A stretch of DNA of 64,000 nucleotides from Paractinoplanes tereljensis. GTDB lineage: Bacteria > Actinomycetota > Actinomycetes > Mycobacteriales > Micromonosporaceae. The stretch lies in assembly GCF_016862435.1 (NCBI RefSeq), contig NZ_BOMY01000051.1, positions 204,713-268,712 of the forward strand, written 5' to 3'. Every line of letters begins with the position of its first letter. Position 1 is the stretch's first letter. This document shows positions 1-8,382 of the stretch, in pieces. The position numbers and the translations under genes are program-made. The notes below the pieces were generated by a model. It made no database searches, was not told the origin of the DNA, and saw nothing but the letters and a program-made list of their open reading frames with translations.

Positions 1-511
1 GGCGCCACAGGTCGGCGGAGAGCTCGCGGCTCATCGTGAAGGCCGGGCCGAGCAGCGCGAAGATCGCCGCGATATCCTGCGGTGTCGCGTCGGCCCGGAC
101 CACCCCGGCGGTGTGCGCGCGGTCGAACAGGTCGGTGACCGCGACGATGATCTCCGGCCAGATGCGGGCCTGGGTCTCGTCGTCGCCGCGGCCGGTCAGC
201 GCCTCGTAGAGGCCGCGGTCGCGGGCCTGGCGTTCGGCGTTGGCCTCGAAGAACGTGACCAGGGCCAGCCACGGGTCGGCGACGGTGAGGGCGTGCCGGG
301 CGTCGACGACGATCTGCTCGGTGGCCCCGGCCAGGACCTCGGCGGCCAGCGCCTGTTTGTTCGGGAAGTGCCGGTAGGCGGTGCCGGTGCCGAGGCCGGC
401 GTGCCGGGCGATGTCGTCGAGAGTGGCCCCGAAACCGCGCTCGGCGAAGACCTCGCGGGCGGCCTCGACCAGACGGGCCCGGTTGCGGGCCGAATCCTTG
501 CGGACGCTCAT
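1..511 (-). CDS. TetR-family transcriptional regulator (3' end beyond window)
   Basis: Reading the minus strand from ATG at 511 gives a protein beginning MSVRKDSARNRARLVEAARE. It continues into a typical TetR helix-turn-helix, with TLDDIARHAGLGTGTAYRHF at about residues 30-50. About 170 residues are visible before the window edge cuts the C-terminal ligand domain. Its ATG overlaps the stop of the upstream epimerase gene by 4 bp (ATGA, 508-511), so the two are probably translationally coupled and co-transcribed. The paired palindromes at 1517 and 1556, upstream of the operon, are the likely operators for autoregulation. The ligand cannot be inferred. Family assignment is secure; the target sites are inference. 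Confidence 0.93.
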   Translation of the reverse strand, partial: MSVRKDSARNRARLVEAAREVFAERGFGATLDDIARHAGLGTGTAYRHFPNKQALAAEVLAGATEQIVVDARHALTVADPWLALVTFFEANAERQARDRGLYEALTGRGDDETQARIWPEIIVAVTDLFDRAHTAGVVRADATPQDIAAIFALLGPAFTMSRELSADLWR

Positions 512-1500
512 GACCGGCTCATCGTAGCGGTCACCCCCTCGGCGAGGAGGCTGCGGGCGCAGTCGACCACCGTTTCGGCGGCCGGTCGCGGGTGCCAGTC
601 CAGCATCGAGGCGGCCTTCGCGGTGCTGTGCCGGTTGCGGCGGCCCAGGGACACGGTGATGGCCCGCAGCGACGGGTCGGCGAGCGCGAATGCCCGTACG
701 ACGAAGTTGGGAAGCCGGCGGGTGGGCACCCGGCGGGCCGCATCGCCGAGGCCGGCGCGCAGCGCCTCGGCCATCTCCGACATCCAGGTGAACTCGCCGG
801 TGCCCAGGAACCGCTGGCCGGCCGCCGCCGGCGCGAGCATCGCCCGGATGTGCAGGTCGGCCAGGTCGCGCACGTCGACGATCTCGAGGCCGATCCGGGG
901 CGTGCCGGGCACGGCCCCGGTCAGCATCCGCCGGACGATCTCCACCGAGCCCACGTTGTCGCTGCTCAGGACGGGGCCGAGGACCGCGCCGGGCAGGATC
1001 GTGGTGAGCTCGGTGGGGCCGTCGTAGGCGGCCATGAAATCCCAGGCCGCCTTCTCGGCGACGGTCTTCGACCGCCGGTAGGGGCTCAGCGCGGGGTCGG
1101 CCGGGTCGGTCCAGAGGGTCTCGTCGGTCATTCCTTCCTCGGCGTACGACGAGGGGCTGGCCGCGTTGGCGGCCGAGGTCAGCACCACCCGGCGTACGCC
1201 CGCGGCGGTGGCCGCCCGCAGCACCCGCAGCGTGCCGTCCCGCGCCGGGCCGACGAGGTCCTCTTTGCCGTTCGCGAGGCCGAGCGGCGATGCCACGTGC
1301 AGCACGTAGTCCATGCCGGCAACCGCCGCGTCCCAGCCCTCGTCCTTCATCAGATCGGCGACGACGACCTCGCCGCCGGGCGTTTGGCCGGCTCTGCCGA
1401 TGGCGCGGACCGTGGTGCGCACCTCATGCCCGCGGCGCAGCAGCTCGACGATGATCCAGCCGGCCACATAGCCGGTGCCGCCGGTGACGAGAACCTTCAT
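508..1500 (-). CDS. NAD(P)-dependent epimerase/dehydratase family reductase
   Basis: The 330-residue protein is an extended short-chain dehydrogenase resembling dihydroflavonol-4-reductase-type enzymes. The Rossmann motif TGGTGYVAG is at residues 7-15. VLHVASPLG around residue 87 and a YRRSK catalytic Tyr/Lys motif around residue 141 follow. Such enzymes oxidise or reduce small hydroxy/keto substrates in the cytoplasm; the substrate here is unknown. The ATG at 1500 is preceded by a GGGGAG ribosome binding site. It is the first gene of a two-gene operon with the TetR regulator, so it is probably the enzyme induced when that regulator releases its operators. Confidence 0.88.
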   Translation of the reverse strand: MKVLVTGGTGYVAGWIIVELLRRGHEVRTTVRAIGRAGQTPGGEVVVADLMKDEGWDAAVAGMDYVLHVASPLGLANGKEDLVGPARDGTLRVLRAATAAGVRRVVLTSAANAASPSSYAEEGMTDETLWTDPADPALSPYRRSKTVAEKAAWDFMAAYDGPTELTTILPGAVLGPVLSSDNVGSVEIVRRMLTGAVPGTPRIGLEIVDVRDLADLHIRAMLAPAAAGQRFLGTGEFTWMSEMAEALRAGLGDAARRVPTRRLPNFVVRAFALADPSLRAITVSLGRRNRHSTAKAASMLDWHPRPAAETVVDCARSLLAEGVTATMSRS

Positions 1501-1516
1501 GACTCGCTCCCCTCAG

Positions 1517-1535
1517 GCGGAGACAAGATCTCCGC
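1517..1535. promoter_or_regulatory. Palindromic operator 1 of tetR-epimerase operon
   Basis: GCGGAGA (1517-1523) and TCTCCGC (1529-1535) are perfect 7-bp inverted arms around a 5-bp centre, 17 bp upstream of the epimerase start. A second copy lies 39 bp further upstream. Position and symmetry suit binding by the TetR protein of this operon; binding is inferred. Confidence 0.6.
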
Positions 1536-1555
1536 TTTAGAAAAGCTAACACGAA

Positions 1556-1574
1556 GCGGAGACTCGGTCTCCGT
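1556..1574. promoter_or_regulatory. Palindromic operator 2 of tetR-epimerase operon
   Basis: CGGAGAC (1557-1563) and GTCTCCG (1567-1573) form a perfect inverted repeat with a 3-bp centre. The 19-bp frame matches operator 1 (GCGGAGAC, 3 bp, then RTCTCCG). Centre-to-centre spacing from operator 1 is 39 bp. Confidence 0.6.
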
Positions 1575-1629
1575 CTTACGCTCGTGATCCGGTTCACCTG
1601 GCGGGGCCCTCAAGTTTTGAAAAAGGCGC

Positions 1630-1648
1630 TTAGGTTAGCCTCACCTCA
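1630..1648 (+). promoter_or_regulatory. IdeR/DmdR-type iron box
   Basis: TTAGGTTAGCCTCACCTCA closely matches the actinobacterial iron box TTAGGTTAGSCTAACCTAA recognised by the DtxR-family repressors IdeR and DmdR. It ends at the first base of the ABC ATPase start codon, so the promoter is probably occluded when Fe2+ is sufficient. Spacing leaves no room for a ribosome binding site, which suggests leaderless translation of the first gene. Confidence 0.85.
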
Positions 1649-2457
1649 TGACAAGCGAGGCCGTGCTCACCGGCGCTGATCTGACGCTCGCCTACGACGG
1701 CCGGACCGTTGTGCACGGCGCCGGCATCGAGCTGCGGGCCGGCACCGTGGTGGCGCTCATCGGGCCGAACGGTTCGGGCAAGTCCACCCTGCTGCGTTCG
1801 CTGGCCCGGCTGCACACGCCGCAGTCCGGCACGGTGGACCTCGGCGGTGCGGACGCGTTCGTGCTGCGCCCCCGGGACTTCGCCCGGCGGGTCACCCTGC
1901 TCACCCAGTCCCGGCCCACGCCGGGCGGGGTGCGGGTGCGCGACGTCGTCGCCTATGGACGGCACCCGTACCGCGGGCGGTTCGGCGCCGGCGACCCGGA
2001 CGGGCCGGCGCACGTGCAGCGGGCCATGGAGTTGACCGGGGTCGCCGAGATGGCCGACCGGGCCGTCGACGAGCTCTCCGGCGGCGAGCTGCAACGGGTC
2101 TGGCTGGCCACCTGCCTCGCCCAGGACACCACCGTGGTGCTGCTCGACGAGCCCACCACGTTCCTCGACCTGCGCTACCAGATCGAGACCCTGGACATCG
2201 TGCGCGACCTGGCCGACGAGCACGGCGTCGCGGTCGGGGTGGTGCTGCACGACCTCGACCAGGCCGCCGCCGTCGCCGACCACCTGGTGCTGCTGCAGCA
2301 GGGCGTCGTGCGGGCCACCGGCCGGCCCGCCGAGGTGCTCACCTCCGAACTGCTCACCGAGATCTACGGCCTGCGCATCGACGTCCACGTCGACGCCGAC
2401 GGTCACGTCCGCACCCGGCCGGTCGGCCGGCATCACACCCGAAAGGTTTCCATCTAA
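1648..2457 (+). CDS. Ferric-siderophore ABC transporter, ATP-binding protein
   Basis: The 269-residue ABC ATPase is of the FecE/FhuC class and energises siderophore import. Walker A GPNGSGKST is at about residues 38-46, the signature LSGGELQRV at about 143-151, and Walker B TVVLLDEPTTF at about 162-172, with the switch His in VLHDLD around 202. It is followed with no gap by the substrate-binding lipoprotein and then the permease, giving the C-D-B gene order of fhu systems. The start abuts the iron box and lacks a Shine-Dalgarno sequence. The chelate imported is unknown. Confidence 0.95.
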   Translation: MTSEAVLTGADLTLAYDGRTVVHGAGIELRAGTVVALIGPNGSGKSTLLRSLARLHTPQSGTVDLGGADAFVLRPRDFARRVTLLTQSRPTPGGVRVRDVVAYGRHPYRGRFGAGDPDGPAHVQRAMELTGVAEMADRAVDELSGGELQRVWLATCLAQDTTVVLLDEPTTFLDLRYQIETLDIVRDLADEHGVAVGVVLHDLDQAAAVADHLVLLQQGVVRATGRPAEVLTSELLTEIYGLRIDVHVDADGHVRTRPVGRHHTRKVSI

Positions 2458-3450
2458 ATGGCCATTACCCGCCGCGCCTTCGCCACCTCGGCGGTCGCAC
2501 TCACCGCGATGCTCATCGCGGCCTGCGGCACCACCGAGGACACCACCGACACCGCCGCCCCGGCGTCGTCGGCGCCGACCGGACCGGTCGACCTCACCGA
2601 CGAGCGCGGCACCGTCCACCTGGACGCGCCCGCCAAGAACGTCGTCTCCCTCGAGTGGGGACTCACCGAGAACCTGGTCGCGCTCGGGGTGAAGCCGGTC
2701 GGCGAGGCCGACGTCAAGGGCTACAACGTGTGGGACACCAGCGCCCCGATCGACGCCTCCACCCCGGATGTCGGCCAGCGCGGCGAGCCCAGCCTCGACG
2801 CGATCATCGCGCTCGACCCGGACCTGGTCGTCACCACCACCGACCTGCCCGAGACGGTCATCGCGCAGCTCGTCAAGAAGGTGCCGGTGCTCGCGCTGCG
2901 CGGCTCCGACGGCACCGACCCGATCGGCTACATGCGCAAGACCGTCACCACGCTGGCCAAGGCCACCGGCACCGACGCGAAGGCCACCGAGCTGCTGGCC
3001 GGCTTCGACGCCAAGGTCGCGGCGGGCAAGGACGCGCTGGCCAAGGCCGGTAAGACCGGGGCGCCGTTCACCATGTCGGACGGCTGGGTCGACTCCGGCA
3101 CCGTCTCGATCCGGATGTACACCCCCAACTCGTTCTTCGGCGGCATCGCCAAGGAACTGGGCCTGGAGAACCAGTGGACCACCGGCGGGGACAAGGACTA
3201 CGGCCTGGCCACCACCGACGTCGAGGGCCTCACCAAGGTCACCAACGCGCAGAACACGTTCGTCTACGTGGCCAACAAGACCGACGGCGGCGACTTCACC
3301 GACAACCTCAAGAGCAACGCGGTGTGGAAGCAGCTCCCGTTCGTCACCGCCGGCAAGGTCAAGCGCATCCCCGACGGCATCTGGATGTTCGGCGGCCCGG
3401 CCTCGGCCAACGCCTACATCGATTCCCTCGTCACGGCACTGACCGCCTGA
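2458..3450 (+). CDS. Ferric-siderophore substrate-binding lipoprotein
   Basis: The 330-residue extracytoplasmic solute receptor carries a twin-arginine-like signal (ITRRAFATS) and a lipobox LIAAC with Cys at about residue 22. It is therefore probably exported folded by Tat and anchored to the membrane. The mature part is a class III (FhuD/FecB/BtuF) fold with the recognisable VVSLEWGLTENLVALGVKPVG and DLVVTTTDLPETV segments. It would capture a ferric hydroxamate or catecholate and deliver it to the permease encoded next. The start follows directly after the ATPase stop at 2457. Ligand specificity cannot be read from the sequence. Confidence 0.93.
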   Translation: MAITRRAFATSAVALTAMLIAACGTTEDTTDTAAPASSAPTGPVDLTDERGTVHLDAPAKNVVSLEWGLTENLVALGVKPVGEADVKGYNVWDTSAPIDASTPDVGQRGEPSLDAIIALDPDLVVTTTDLPETVIAQLVKKVPVLALRGSDGTDPIGYMRKTVTTLAKATGTDAKATELLAGFDAKVAAGKDALAKAGKTGAPFTMSDGWVDSGTVSIRMYTPNSFFGGIAKELGLENQWTTGGDKDYGLATTDVEGLTKVTNAQNTFVYVANKTDGGDFTDNLKSNAVWKQLPFVTAGKVKRIPDGIWMFGGPASANAYIDSLVTALTA

Positions 3451-3451
3451 C

Positions 3452-5557
3452 ATGACCAGCACGATCGCCCCTCCGGCCCTTTCGAGAACCGAAAAGACCA
3501 CGACGAAGACGTACGGCATCATCGGCGTCTTCGCCGGGGCGATCGTGCTGCTCGCCGTCCTGGCCGCGGTGCACCTCACCCAGGGCACCGCGAGCCTGGG
3601 CGTCGGGGAACTCCTGCGGGCGGTCTGGCCGTGGGCGCACGACGACAGCTCCCGCGACCAGGCGGTGGCCGTACTCGTAGCCAGCCGCCTCCCCCGTCTG
3701 GCCGCCGCCCTGCTGGTGGGTATTGCCGTCGGCGTCGCCGGCGGGGTCCTGCAATCGGTGGCCCGCAACCCCCTCGCCTCCCCCGACACCCTCGCCGTCA
3801 ACGCCGGTGCCTACGTGTCGGTGGTGGCCGTCGCCGCGTTCGGCCTGTCCCTGCCGTTCTTCCTGAACGGCCTGGTCGCCTTCATCGGCGGCATGCTGGC
3901 GGCCGGCCTGGTGCTGCTGGTGGCCCGGGGCGGCGCGGCCGGCCCGACCCGGCTGGTGCTGGCCGGTTCGGCGGTGGCGCTCGCCCTGAACGCGCTCACC
4001 ACCGTGCTGCTGATGCTGTTCCAGCAGAACACCGTCGGCCTGTTCGCGTGGGGCAGCGGCACCACCGTCCAGTCCGGATCGCACCAGGTCACCATGGCCG
4101 CGCCGATCATCGCGCTGGGCCTGGTCGCCACCCTGTTCCTGGCCCACCGGCTCGACGTGCTCGCGCTCGGCGACGACCCGGCCCGGGTGCTCGGGGTGGA
4201 CGTACGCCGTACCCGGGCCGTCGCGGTGACCCTCGCCGTGCTGCTCGCCGCGATCTCGGTGACCGTCGCCGGCCCGATCGGCTTCGCCGGCCTGTGCGCT
4301 CCGGTGATCGCCAAGCTGATCGCCCGCCGGGTCCCCGGCCTCGGCTCCCACCTGCTGCTTCTGCCCTTCGCCGGCCTGGCCGGCGCCCTCATCGTGACCG
4401 GCGCCGACGTGCTGATGCGCCTGATCCTGCCGCCCGACCGGGCCATCTCGGTGCCCACCGGCGTGGTCACCACCCTGGCCGGCGCGGTCGTGCTGGTCTG
4501 GCTGGCCCGCCGCCTGCGCGACGGCGGCCCCGCCGGGGTTCCCGCCCGCGGCGGCCACGGCTCGGTGCGCTCCCGCGGCTGGATCATCGGCGTCAGCGCG
4601 GTGCTGGTGGTGGCCCTCCTGGCCGCGTTCGTGGCGGCGTTGCTGCTCGGCGACCGCATCGTGCTGCTCGGCGACGTGGCCAACTGGGTGCAGGGCAACT
4701 CCGGCCGTACCGTCAGCTTCGTGCTCGACCAGCGCTGGCCGCGAGTGCTGGCCGCCGTGCTCGGCGGCGCCGCGCTGGCCCTGGCCGGCGGCATCGTGCA
4801 GGCCGTCTGCCGCAACGCCCTGGCCGAACCCAGCCTGCTCGGCATCACCCCCGGCGCCGGCGTGGGCGCGGTAGCCGTGGTCATGCTGCTGCCCGGCCTC
4901 AGCGTCTGGCCGGTGGTGGGCGCCGCCACCGCGGCCGCGCTGGGCACGTTCGCCCTGGTCTACTGGCTGGCCTCGGGCCGCGGCCCGGCGTCGGACCGGA
5001 TCGTCCTGATCGGCGTCGGGGTCAGCGCCGCCGCCACCGCCATCACCACGCTGGTCGTCGTCCTGGTCTCCCCCTGGAACGTCAACACCGCCCTGACCTG
5101 GCTGGCCGGCTCCACCTACGGCCGCACCATCGGGCAGGTCGTGCCGGTGGCGCTGGCCCTGGTCGTGGGCCTGCCGCTGGCCCTGGCCGGAGCCCGCACG
5201 CTCGACCTGGTCGCCCTGGACGAGGACGTGCCGCGGGTGCTTGGGGTGCCGCTCGGCCGGGCCCGGCTCGGTTTCCTCGCCCTGGCCGCGGTGCTTACGG
5301 CGGCAGCGGCGGTCGCGGTGGGTGCGCTGGCCTTCGTCGGCCTGGTCGCGCCGCACGCGGCGCGGGCCCTGGTAGGCGCCCGGCACAGCCGGGCCCTGCC
5401 GGTGGCGGTCGGCTTGGGCGCCCTGCTGGTAAGCGTCGCCGACACCCTGGGCCGTACGGTCATCGCGCCCTCGCAACTGGCGGCCGGCCTGGTAACGGCC
5501 CTGATCGGCGCCCCCTACTTCGTCTGGCTCCTCTACCGAAGCCGCTCCACCGCCTAG
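3452..5557 (+). CDS. fhuB: Fused FecCD-type siderophore ABC permease
   Basis: The 701-residue membrane protein contains two consecutive FecCD permease halves, about residues 20-350 and 375-700. This is the duplicated architecture of FhuB, so one polypeptide forms the whole channel. Each half has the conserved GxxLALAGGxxQxxxRNPLA-like segment (GVLQSVARNPLASPD near residue 92, GIVQAVCRNALAEPS near 450). Each also has a GPIGFAGLCAP / ALAFVGLVAPH coupling region. It starts one base after the lipoprotein stop, so the three genes form one iron-regulated operon. Confidence 0.94.
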   Translation: MTSTIAPPALSRTEKTTTKTYGIIGVFAGAIVLLAVLAAVHLTQGTASLGVGELLRAVWPWAHDDSSRDQAVAVLVASRLPRLAAALLVGIAVGVAGGVLQSVARNPLASPDTLAVNAGAYVSVVAVAAFGLSLPFFLNGLVAFIGGMLAAGLVLLVARGGAAGPTRLVLAGSAVALALNALTTVLLMLFQQNTVGLFAWGSGTTVQSGSHQVTMAAPIIALGLVATLFLAHRLDVLALGDDPARVLGVDVRRTRAVAVTLAVLLAAISVTVAGPIGFAGLCAPVIAKLIARRVPGLGSHLLLLPFAGLAGALIVTGADVLMRLILPPDRAISVPTGVVTTLAGAVVLVWLARRLRDGGPAGVPARGGHGSVRSRGWIIGVSAVLVVALLAAFVAALLLGDRIVLLGDVANWVQGNSGRTVSFVLDQRWPRVLAAVLGGAALALAGGIVQAVCRNALAEPSLLGITPGAGVGAVAVVMLLPGLSVWPVVGAATAAALGTFALVYWLASGRGPASDRIVLIGVGVSAAATAITTLVVVLVSPWNVNTALTWLAGSTYGRTIGQVVPVALALVVGLPLALAGARTLDLVALDEDVPRVLGVPLGRARLGFLALAAVLTAAAAVAVGALAFVGLVAPHAARALVGARHSRALPVAVGLGALLVSVADTLGRTVIAPSQLAAGLVTALIGAPYFVWLLYRSRSTA

Positions 5558-5723
5558 CCGCCCGCCCCCATCCGCCCCGACGAGCCGTCGGCGCCCACCG
5601 CATCACCCGCGACTTCCCTCAGCCCTGGCCGACGTGATATCTCGCGGATTTCGTAAATGTCCGGCAGAGGGCGCGGCGCCGACCGGCGCCGCAGACGGCA
5701 CAGCACGAAACGCCAGATCGGCG

Positions 5724-5815
5724 TGGCGCGGCAGGCCGCGTGGCGCGGCAGGCGGCGCGGCGCGGCAGGCGGCGCGGCGCGGCAGGCGGCGCGGCAGGCG
5801 GCGCGGCAGGCGGCG
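5724..5815. repeat. GC-only tandem repeat, 17/12-bp units
   Basis: Four 17-bp units (5724, 5741, 5758, 5775; consensus CGGCGCGGCAGGCGGCG) are followed by two 12-bp units, CGGCAGGCGGCG, at 5792 and 5804. The first two units differ slightly, the last four not at all. The array lies about 170 bp past the permease stop and does not appear to be coding. Confidence 0.85.
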
Positions 5816-5895
5816 CGGGCCCGGCCCCGGCCAATGCCCGCCGGGCTACCAGATGGTGAACGCCGCTCTCGGATTCTGGCCCGACTTCGCGCATT

Positions 5896-5915
5896 GCGGG
5901 CCTAGTCCCGCTTTT
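5896..5915 (+). terminator. Small hairpin with T-tract
   Basis: GCGGG (5896-5900) pairs with CCCGC (5907-5911) across a 6-base loop and is followed by TTTT. It could end transcription of the siderophore operon, but it is 340 bp downstream and the stem is short. Confidence 0.3.
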
Positions 5916-6316
5916 CGGACATCGCTTCCATCTTCTGGGCCAGAACCACCCGAAATACCCGGCATGCCGCTTATATCTCTGGGCGGAGTCCGACTCACCT
6001 CGACATTGTCGAGTTAGCTACCCGTCTGTTGACGCAGCTTTCCAAGATCTACGTTTTTGGGCACCGCACTACGAAAAGAACGACGTGCGGACCTCCCAGA
6101 ATCATCGCAAAGCGCGCATTGCGGGAACGGCCGGGCCGGCGCGGACGACGGGCCCGCTCGGACAGCGGGCCGGCGTTAGCCGGGGGTTTGGGGTCGGGAC
6201 CGCCCGGGGCGGGCGCGCGGAGGGTGAGTCTCGCCTGGCTGGACTGGTGGCACGGGACTGTTTGTAGGCCGTATTTGGAAAAGGCGTAAGCGACACGCCT
6301 GGCTGTCGCCTCTTGG

Positions 6317-7783
6317 TTAGCAGGCTGCGCCGGTCAAGGCGCCCTTTTGGAGGGTTACGTTTTCGCCGGTCAGGCGGATTCGCAGGCCGTCGGGGAGGAC
6401 CTCTACGCCGGCGTATGTCAGGCCGGGCGGGAGTTTCTGCAGGTCGTATGTGGTCTCCTGGGGTGCCACCTGGGCCAGGACGTTGGTGGCCGGGAAGCGC
6501 ACGCCGAACATTTCGATCTGGTCCGGGGAGATGTCCAAGGTGCTGTCCTTGATTACCGGTTTGCCGTAAAGGACGACCGGGGTGTCCTTTCCGGAGCCGC
6601 CCGTCGCCGTTGCGGTCAGCAGGCCACCCTCCGCGCCGAACAGCGTCGGGTTTCCGGGGGGCTGCTTCAGGACCGTGAACGGCTGGGTCGTCACGCCGGA
6701 AATCACCACCTTGATGCCCTGGGGATCTACCGTCACCGAGCGGTAGGTAACGCCGGACGGCAAGGTTGGCAAGGTCTGCTTCAGGTCGTCCTGGTTGATC
6801 TGGCTCAGGACCAGTTTGCCCAGCGTGCTGTCGGGCTTGTGGTCGGCGCCGAGGATGTGGACCAACTTGGGCACCAGGGTCAGCGTGCCGGGGCCCAGCA
6901 CGGGCTGGGTGTGGATGGTCAGGGGGACGCCGATCGCGGTGGTGTTGATGCCCAGCAGGCCGTTTGCCGCGGTGTAGGAGACGGTGCGGCCACCTACGTC
7001 CGTGGGCAGGGTGTTCAGGGCCGTCGTCGAGACGCCGCCGATCTGGATGTGCACGCCGTCGGTGCGTGGGGTGATCGACTGGTAGCGGACGCCGTCCGGC
7101 AGGGGTGGTAGCTGCTGGCTGCGCACGCCGCCGGCCAGGTCGCCCACCTGGGACGCGGGCAGGGACTTGCCGAAGATCTCCAGGCGTTGCGGGACCGACT
7201 GCGCCGTCTCGCCGCGCAGGCGCATCTTCATGAACAGCTTTGCCTGCACGTTGTCGGCGGCTGCGGCCGGCATCGTCACATCGACCGAGAGGCCGCCGTC
7301 ACCGGCCTTGTGGAAGGTGCGTTTCGGAGTGCCCGCCGGGGTTGGCAGGTAGCCGAAGTTTACCGTGATCGCGGCGTCCATGCTGCCCACATGGGTGCCG
7401 CCGGAGGGTTGAGTTACGTCGCGCATGGTGGCGGTGAAGCGGGCGTGCGGGACGCCGCTCAGCGTGGCGTCGGGGACGATCAGCTTCACCTCGGTCAGGC
7501 GCTTGTGCAGCGCCTGCGGGACCAGCGGGCCGCCGCCCACGGTCACCTCGGTGCCGGCCGCGGCCGCGCCGGAGCAGGAGACCTGGCTGCTGACCTGCTT
7601 GACGATCCGGTCGCGGATGATGTCGTCGAGGATCGGTACCGGGACGGCGTAGGCGAGCATGCCGGCCGCCAGCAGCAGTACGCCGCCGGTGGCGGCGGCC
7701 GCGACCCACTTGAAGCGCGGGCCGCGCGCGAGGTGCAGGGGCCGGTGGTTATCGGCCCGGCTTTCGGTCTCCACCACGGTCAT
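6317..7783 (-). CDS. DUF2993 (LmeA-like) membrane-anchored protein
   Basis: The 488-residue protein has one N-terminal transmembrane segment (about residues 26-47, VAAAATGGVLLLAAGMLAYA) and an extracytoplasmic region matching DUF2993. The module pattern appears more than once: blocks resembling GLRIRLTGENV recur as VHIQIGGVS, IKVVISGVT and LRIRLTGEN. DUF2993 includes mycobacterial LmeA, a phospholipid-binding envelope protein involved in lipomannan maturation, so a lipid-binding envelope role is plausible but unproven here. It is divergent from the ECF sigma gene with 89 bp between starts. The visible length fits two or more tandem domains. Confidence 0.8.
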   Translation of the reverse strand: MTVVETESRADNHRPLHLARGPRFKWVAAAATGGVLLLAAGMLAYAVPVPILDDIIRDRIVKQVSSQVSCSGAAAAGTEVTVGGGPLVPQALHKRLTEVKLIVPDATLSGVPHARFTATMRDVTQPSGGTHVGSMDAAITVNFGYLPTPAGTPKRTFHKAGDGGLSVDVTMPAAAADNVQAKLFMKMRLRGETAQSVPQRLEIFGKSLPASQVGDLAGGVRSQQLPPLPDGVRYQSITPRTDGVHIQIGGVSTTALNTLPTDVGGRTVSYTAANGLLGINTTAIGVPLTIHTQPVLGPGTLTLVPKLVHILGADHKPDSTLGKLVLSQINQDDLKQTLPTLPSGVTYRSVTVDPQGIKVVISGVTTQPFTVLKQPPGNPTLFGAEGGLLTATATGGSGKDTPVVLYGKPVIKDSTLDISPDQIEMFGVRFPATNVLAQVAPQETTYDLQKLPPGLTYAGVEVLPDGLRIRLTGENVTLQKGALTGAAC

Positions 7784-7872
7784 GCTGTTGTTTACGTGCC
7801 GGTAACCTCTCCGGGTTCACTGACAAGAACCTTTTCGGCACGCGGCGCGACTGAACCGGCTGAGGAGGGCAG

Positions 7873-8382
7873 ATGACCGACGAGTTGTTGATCGTCCGCT
7901 GCCGGCTCGGGGAACGCGCGGCCTTCGCCGAGCTGGTCCGGGCCTGGCACGACCCGGTGTGGAACTACGTGCGCCGGATGCTGGGGCCGGACCGGGCCGA
8001 GGACGTCGTGCAGGAGGTGTGGCTGGCGGTGTTCCGCGGGCTGCCGAAACTGAACGATCCGGCCCGGTTCGCGCCGTGGCTGTTCACCATCGCCCGCCGC
8101 CAGGTGACCGACCTGCTGCGCGCGTCCTACCGGCTCCCGGAACCCGAGGCGCCGGTCGAGGACACCGCCGACCTCATTGTGGACCGCGCGGTGCTCGGCG
8201 AGCTGCTGGCCGCCGTTCCGGTCCGCGAGCGCGAGGTGCTGATCCTGTTCTACCTGCAGGATCTGACCCTGCAGACGTGTGCCGAGATCTGCGCGGTCCC
8301 GGTCGGCACGATCAAGTCCCGGCTGAACCGGGGACGCCGGTTGCTGCGCGAGGAAGTCGCCCGGAAGGGGTTCACCCGATGA
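7873..8382 (+). CDS. ECF-type RNA polymerase sigma factor
   Basis: The 169-residue sigma-70 family protein contains only regions 2 and 4. Region 2 spans about residues 8-78 and includes VQEVWLAVFRGL and FAPWLFTIARRQVTDLLRA. Region 4 is at about 110-160, with the helix-turn-helix segment DLTLQTCAEICAVPVGTIKSRLNRGR. A good ribosome site (GAGGAGGGC) precedes the ATG. The 4-bp ATGA overlap with the following membrane protein suggests a sigma/anti-sigma-like pair, in which the membrane protein would modulate sigma activity. Its target promoters are unknown. Confidence 0.95.
   Translation: MTDELLIVRCRLGERAAFAELVRAWHDPVWNYVRRMLGPDRAEDVVQEVWLAVFRGLPKLNDPARFAPWLFTIARRQVTDLLRASYRLPEPEAPVEDTADLIVDRAVLGELLAAVPVREREVLILFYLQDLTLQTCAEICAVPVGTIKSRLNRGRRLLREEVARKGFTR

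Larger units (their letters stand above)
5558..6316. other. Intergenic region of about 760 bp without a convincing gene
   Basis: Short open frames here lack ribosome sites, family features and normal codon bias. The stretch holds a G+C-rich tandem repeat (5724-5815), a small hairpin followed by TTTT (5896-5915) and a 13-bp direct repeat CGCGCATTGCGGG at 5888-5900 and 6113-6125. It separates the rightward siderophore operon from the leftward DUF2993 gene. Confidence 0.6.

Noticed and set aside
3431..5476. Long open frame (681 codons) opposite the siderophore permease
   Set aside because: It is an antisense frame kept open by GC-rich third positions. It gives Gly/Gln/Arg/Asp-rich low-complexity protein, while the other strand encodes a clear FecCD permease.
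5657..5905. Arg/Gly-rich small frames across the GC tandem repeat
   Set aside because: Open in several frames at once because the repeat contains no stops; no ribosome site or family features.
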